Positions 5,896 to 7,875 of a DNA stretch of 7,875 bases are shown one piece after another. Under the pieces are notes generated by a model. It was not told where the DNA came from. It ran no database searches and saw only the letters and a program-made list of their open reading frames with translations. The stretch comes from an uncultured Flavobacteriales bacterium. Lineage in GTDB: Bacteria > Bacteroidota > Bacteroidia > Flavobacteriales > Schleiferiaceae. Both the position numbers and the translations under genes were made by a program. The stretch is taken from assembly GCA_903821715.1 (NCBI GenBank), contig CAIJMB010000044.1:1-7875 (forward strand), in the 5' to 3' direction. Position 1 is the stretch's first letter; each line of letters starts with the position of its first letter.

Positions 5896-7242
5896 CTAAA
5901 AGAGGTTGTCGACGACCTGGCTGATGCGGTCAAGGGCCACAAAATGGACCCCATGGGGCCGTTTGGGCATGCCCGGCGTCTTGGCGCCCCAGACATAGTC
6001 AAAGCCGAGCTGTCCGGCCTCGAGCACGCGCGCATCCATTCGTGCGATGGGGCGCAGCTCCCCTCCGAGGCCGACTTCGCCGGCGAAAGCCACCCCTGGT
6101 GGGATGGGTCGGTCCTCTTGGCTCGACAAAATAGCCGCGCAGACCGCGAGGTCTAGGGCGGGGTCGTCGACGCGAAGGCCTCCGGTGACGTTCAAAAAGA
6201 CGTCTTTACTGGCGAGGTGGAACCCGCAGCGCTTCTCGAGCACCGCCAGGAGCATGTTCAGGCGGCGCGTATCAAATCCGGTGCAGCTGCGTTGGGGCGT
6301 GCCGTAGACGGCGGTCGACACCAGGGCTTGAACTTCGACGAGCAATGGGCGCAGACCCTCGGCGGTGATTCCAATGGCGGAACCGCTTAGTCCCTCACCC
6401 CTCTGGCCCAGCAACCACGCAGAGGGGTTGGCGACAGGTTGAAGTCCGCGCTCGGCCATTTCGTACAAACCGAGCTCTTGGGTGGATCCGAATCGGTTTT
6501 TAAGGGCCCTCAAGGTGCGCACGAGGTGGTGCTTGTCGCCCTCGAACTGCAGGACCACATCGACCATATGTTCGAGAACCTTGGGGCCGGCTAGAGTGCC
6601 TTCTTTGGTGATGTGACCTATCAAAGCAACGGGCACGTGCCGGGCCTTTGCGTAGCGCAGAAATTCGGCGGCGGATTCACGGATTTGTCCGACGCTTCCG
6701 GCGGCGGAATCAAGTTGCGGATTATACGCCGTTTGGATCGAGTCGACCACGAGGAGGTCGGGCTTGAGCTGTTCGGCTGCCTGTAGAATTTTGGACGTAG
6801 AAACTTCAGCAAGGACGTGGCATCCGGGGCCATTAAAGCCAATGCGTTCGGCCCGCATTCGGATTTGCTCCGCGCTTTCTTCGCCGCTGGCGTAGAGGGC
6901 TTTGGCTCCGGCATGGAGGGCTACCTGCAGCATGAGGGTGGACTTGCCGATTCCAGGCTCACCGCCCAACAGGCTCAGTGACCCCGGGACCCATCCGCCA
7001 CCGAGTACACGGTCAAGTTCGAGGTCGCCGGTGGGGACCCGCCGCTCGGCGCTGCGGTCCACCTGGTCCAGGGTCAAAACCCGACTTTGCCCGGGCGCTA
7101 CCCATGCTTGGTCCACAGGGGCTCGCTCAATGACCTCTTCGACGAGCGTGTTCCAAGCGCTGCAGCTGCGGCACTGCCCCGCCCACTGGGGGTAGCTGGT
7201 TCCGCAGGACTGGCAAACAAAGGCTTTTTTGGTCTTGGCCAT
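5896..7242 (-). CDS. radA: DNA repair protein RadA (Sms)
   Basis: Full-length RadA of 448 residues (family usually about 450-460). A Cys4 zinc finger at the N-terminus (C10, C13, C24, C27) is followed by a RecA-like ATPase core with Walker A GEPGIGKST (94-102), a YASGEES segment (117-123), Walker B LLVVDS (163-168) and the RadA-specific KNRFG motif (248-252). The C-terminal third is a Lon-protease-like domain (about 270-448) containing TGGLRVDDPALDLAV and AGEVGLGGELRP. RadA is a cytoplasmic hexameric helicase-like ATPase that drives branch migration of RecA recombination intermediates; in transformable bacteria it also extends D-loops during natural transformation. The ATG at 7242 places the zinc finger at the usual distance from the start. 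The upstream gene on the same strand ends 30 bases before it, so co-transcription is likely, with an extra promoter possible in the gap. All key motifs look intact. Confidence 0.97.
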   Translation of the reverse strand: MAKTKKAFVCQSCGTSYPQWAGQCRSCSAWNTLVEEVIERAPVDQAWVAPGQSRVLTLDQVDRSAERRVPTGDLELDRVLGGGWVPGSLSLLGGEPGIGKSTLMLQVALHAGAKALYASGEESAEQIRMRAERIGFNGPGCHVLAEVSTSKILQAAEQLKPDLLVVDSIQTAYNPQLDSAAGSVGQIRESAAEFLRYAKARHVPVALIGHITKEGTLAGPKVLEHMVDVVLQFEGDKHHLVRTLRALKNRFGSTQELGLYEMAERGLQPVANPSAWLLGQRGEGLSGSAIGITAEGLRPLLVEVQALVSTAVYGTPQRSCTGFDTRRLNMLLAVLEKRCGFHLASKDVFLNVTGGLRVDDPALDLAVCAAILSSQEDRPIPPGVAFAGEVGLGGELRPIARMDARVLEAGQLGFDYVWGAKTPGMPKRPHGVHFVALDRISQVVDNLF

Positions 7243-7249
7243 GGTTCCG

Positions 7250-7257
7250 CCAAGGTA
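7250..7257 (-). promoter_or_regulatory. Possible -7 box for radA
   Basis: Read on the - strand, 7257 to 7250 is TACCTTGG, which differs from TAnnTTTG at one fixed position. It ends seven bases before the radA ATG, in the 30-base gap after the upstream membrane-protein gene. A transcript from here would have almost no leader. No clear -33 element is visible. Confidence 0.4.
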
Positions 7258-7272
7258 CGCACCCGGCGCGGC

Positions 7273-7875
7273 TTAGTCGTTTTTAAAACGGTTCAGGCCG
7301 ATGAACCCAATGATGCCCGTAGACATGAGCATCAAGGCCTGTGCTGCGTGGACGAGTGTGGCAAACGCGAGGCCCTCGACGTAGGGAATGCTAATCACCT
7401 CTAGTGCCTTAGCAACTAGGTAGTGGTAGGCACCGACACCTCCCGGAACGGGAATCACTACGCCCAAGCTCGCGGCCATCATTACGAATAGACCCTCGTC
7501 GATGCGAATGTGTTCAGTAGAGGGCAAGGCAAAAAAGCAAACGTAGACCATCACAAAGTAGGCGCCCCAAATAAACAGGGTGTGCCCGAGGTATGCCCAC
7601 GGCCGATGAAGGCGAGTAATGCTCGTGAAACCATGCGCGAGGCCGCGTAAAAACGTTTGAACACGCTGGCCAATAGCGGTTTCAAAGAAGCGGTGGCGAA
7701 GGAGCCAGGAGGCGATCGCAAGGGCGAGCCCAATCACGGGAATCCACGGAAAACCGCTCTCGTCGCCACTCGGGGCGGATTGGGTACTGGCAAGGAGTTT
7801 TTGCAGCTCGGGATAAGTCAGTAGCACGGTGATTCCGAGCAAGATGGCCATCATTATAAGGTCGATGAGGCGTTC
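7273..7875 (-). CDS. LPG-synthase TM / flippase-like family membrane protein (5' partial)
   Basis: The frame is open to the right edge, and the residues before the first visible ATG (7854) read ERLIDLI, a segment typical of the middle of this family, so the gene continues outside the window; 200 C-terminal residues are present. Hydrophobic segments lie at about 3-20, 42-59, 94-117, 128-144 and 169-194. The hallmark PVPGGVGAYHY (about 142-152) corresponds to the PxPGGxG loop of the UPF0104/AglD/LPG synthase transmembrane domain, and HAAQALMLMSTGIIGFIGL ends the protein. Members move or modify lipids (lysyl-phosphatidylglycerol synthesis and flipping in MprF, or polyprenyl-glycolipid translocation). 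No aminoacyl-transfer domain follows here, since the protein stops after the membrane part, so a stand-alone flippase-like role is more likely than lysylPG synthesis. The substrate is unknown. The gene lies 30 bases upstream of radA on the same strand. Confidence 0.85.
   Translation of the reverse strand, partial: ERLIDLIMMAILLGITVLLTYPELQKLLASTQSAPSGDESGFPWIPVIGLALAIASWLLRHRFFETAIGQRVQTFLRGLAHGFTSITRLHRPWAYLGHTLFIWGAYFVMVYVCFFALPSTEHIRIDEGLFVMMAASLGVVIPVPGGVGAYHYLVAKALEVISIPYVEGLAFATLVHAAQALMLMSTGIIGFIGLNRFKND

Noticed and set aside
5845..6307. Open frames on the + strand opposite the 3' end of radA.
   Set aside because: They have the composition expected of antisense frames in GC-rich coding DNA, show no recognisable domain, and radA on the other strand is intact and fully conserved here.
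5896..7242. Higher GC in the radA region than in the first gene as a sign of horizontal transfer.
   Set aside because: Sampled stretches differ (about 68% at 6001-6060 against about 48% at 1021-1080), but Thr/Ser/Asn-rich secreted proteins often have lower GC, and RadA is a core gene. Codon-usage statistics over the genome would be needed.

Overview
The window reads as ordinary chromosomal DNA of a member of the Bacteroidota, most likely Flavobacteriales. The main evidence is a giant secreted protein ending in a type IX secretion (T9SS) type A sorting domain, several TAnnTTTG-like promoter boxes placed very close to start codons, and the absence of Shine-Dalgarno sequences. GC content looks moderate, around the mid-50s by eye, and is visibly higher in the radA region than in the first gene. 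That would fit a Cryomorphaceae/Schleiferiaceae-type lineage better than a low-GC Flavobacterium, but this placement is an inference.

Layout, left to right. (1) The 3' part of a large modular T9SS-secreted surface protein (+ strand, start outside the window). (2) A convergent comF-type phosphoribosyltransferase (- strand); its stop codon overlaps that of gene 1 in a CTAG, and the strong terminator of gene 1 lies inside its coding sequence. (3) A + strand cluster of three genes: a membrane-anchored coiled-coil protein of unknown function, an exodeoxyribonuclease III/AP endonuclease (xthA-like) that starts on the base after the previous stop codon, and a coiled-coil OmpA/Pal-type lipoprotein that starts 13 bases further on and ends in an intrinsic terminator. 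(4) A - strand pair: a polytopic membrane protein of the LPG-synthase/flippase-like family (5' end outside the window), then the DNA repair ATPase RadA, which converges on the OmpA gene.

How the genes may work together. ComF (DNA uptake), ExoIII (base excision repair) and RadA (recombination, branch migration) all belong to DNA uptake and repair, but they sit in three separate transcription units, so this is at most loose clustering. The two coiled-coil envelope proteins flanking xthA probably act in the cell envelope: one is predicted to sit in the inner membrane, the other to be an outer-membrane lipoprotein that binds peptidoglycan.

I see no CRISPR array, tRNA, rRNA, insertion sequence, attachment site or obvious defence or toxin-antitoxin module. 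There is no gene-free stretch over 300 bases; the longest gap is about 47 bases. I do not find a convincing undescribed system. The points most worth a second look are structural: a terminator hidden inside a convergent gene, a symmetrical divergent promoter region, and a stop/start junction that leaves two unrelated genes in the same reading frame.
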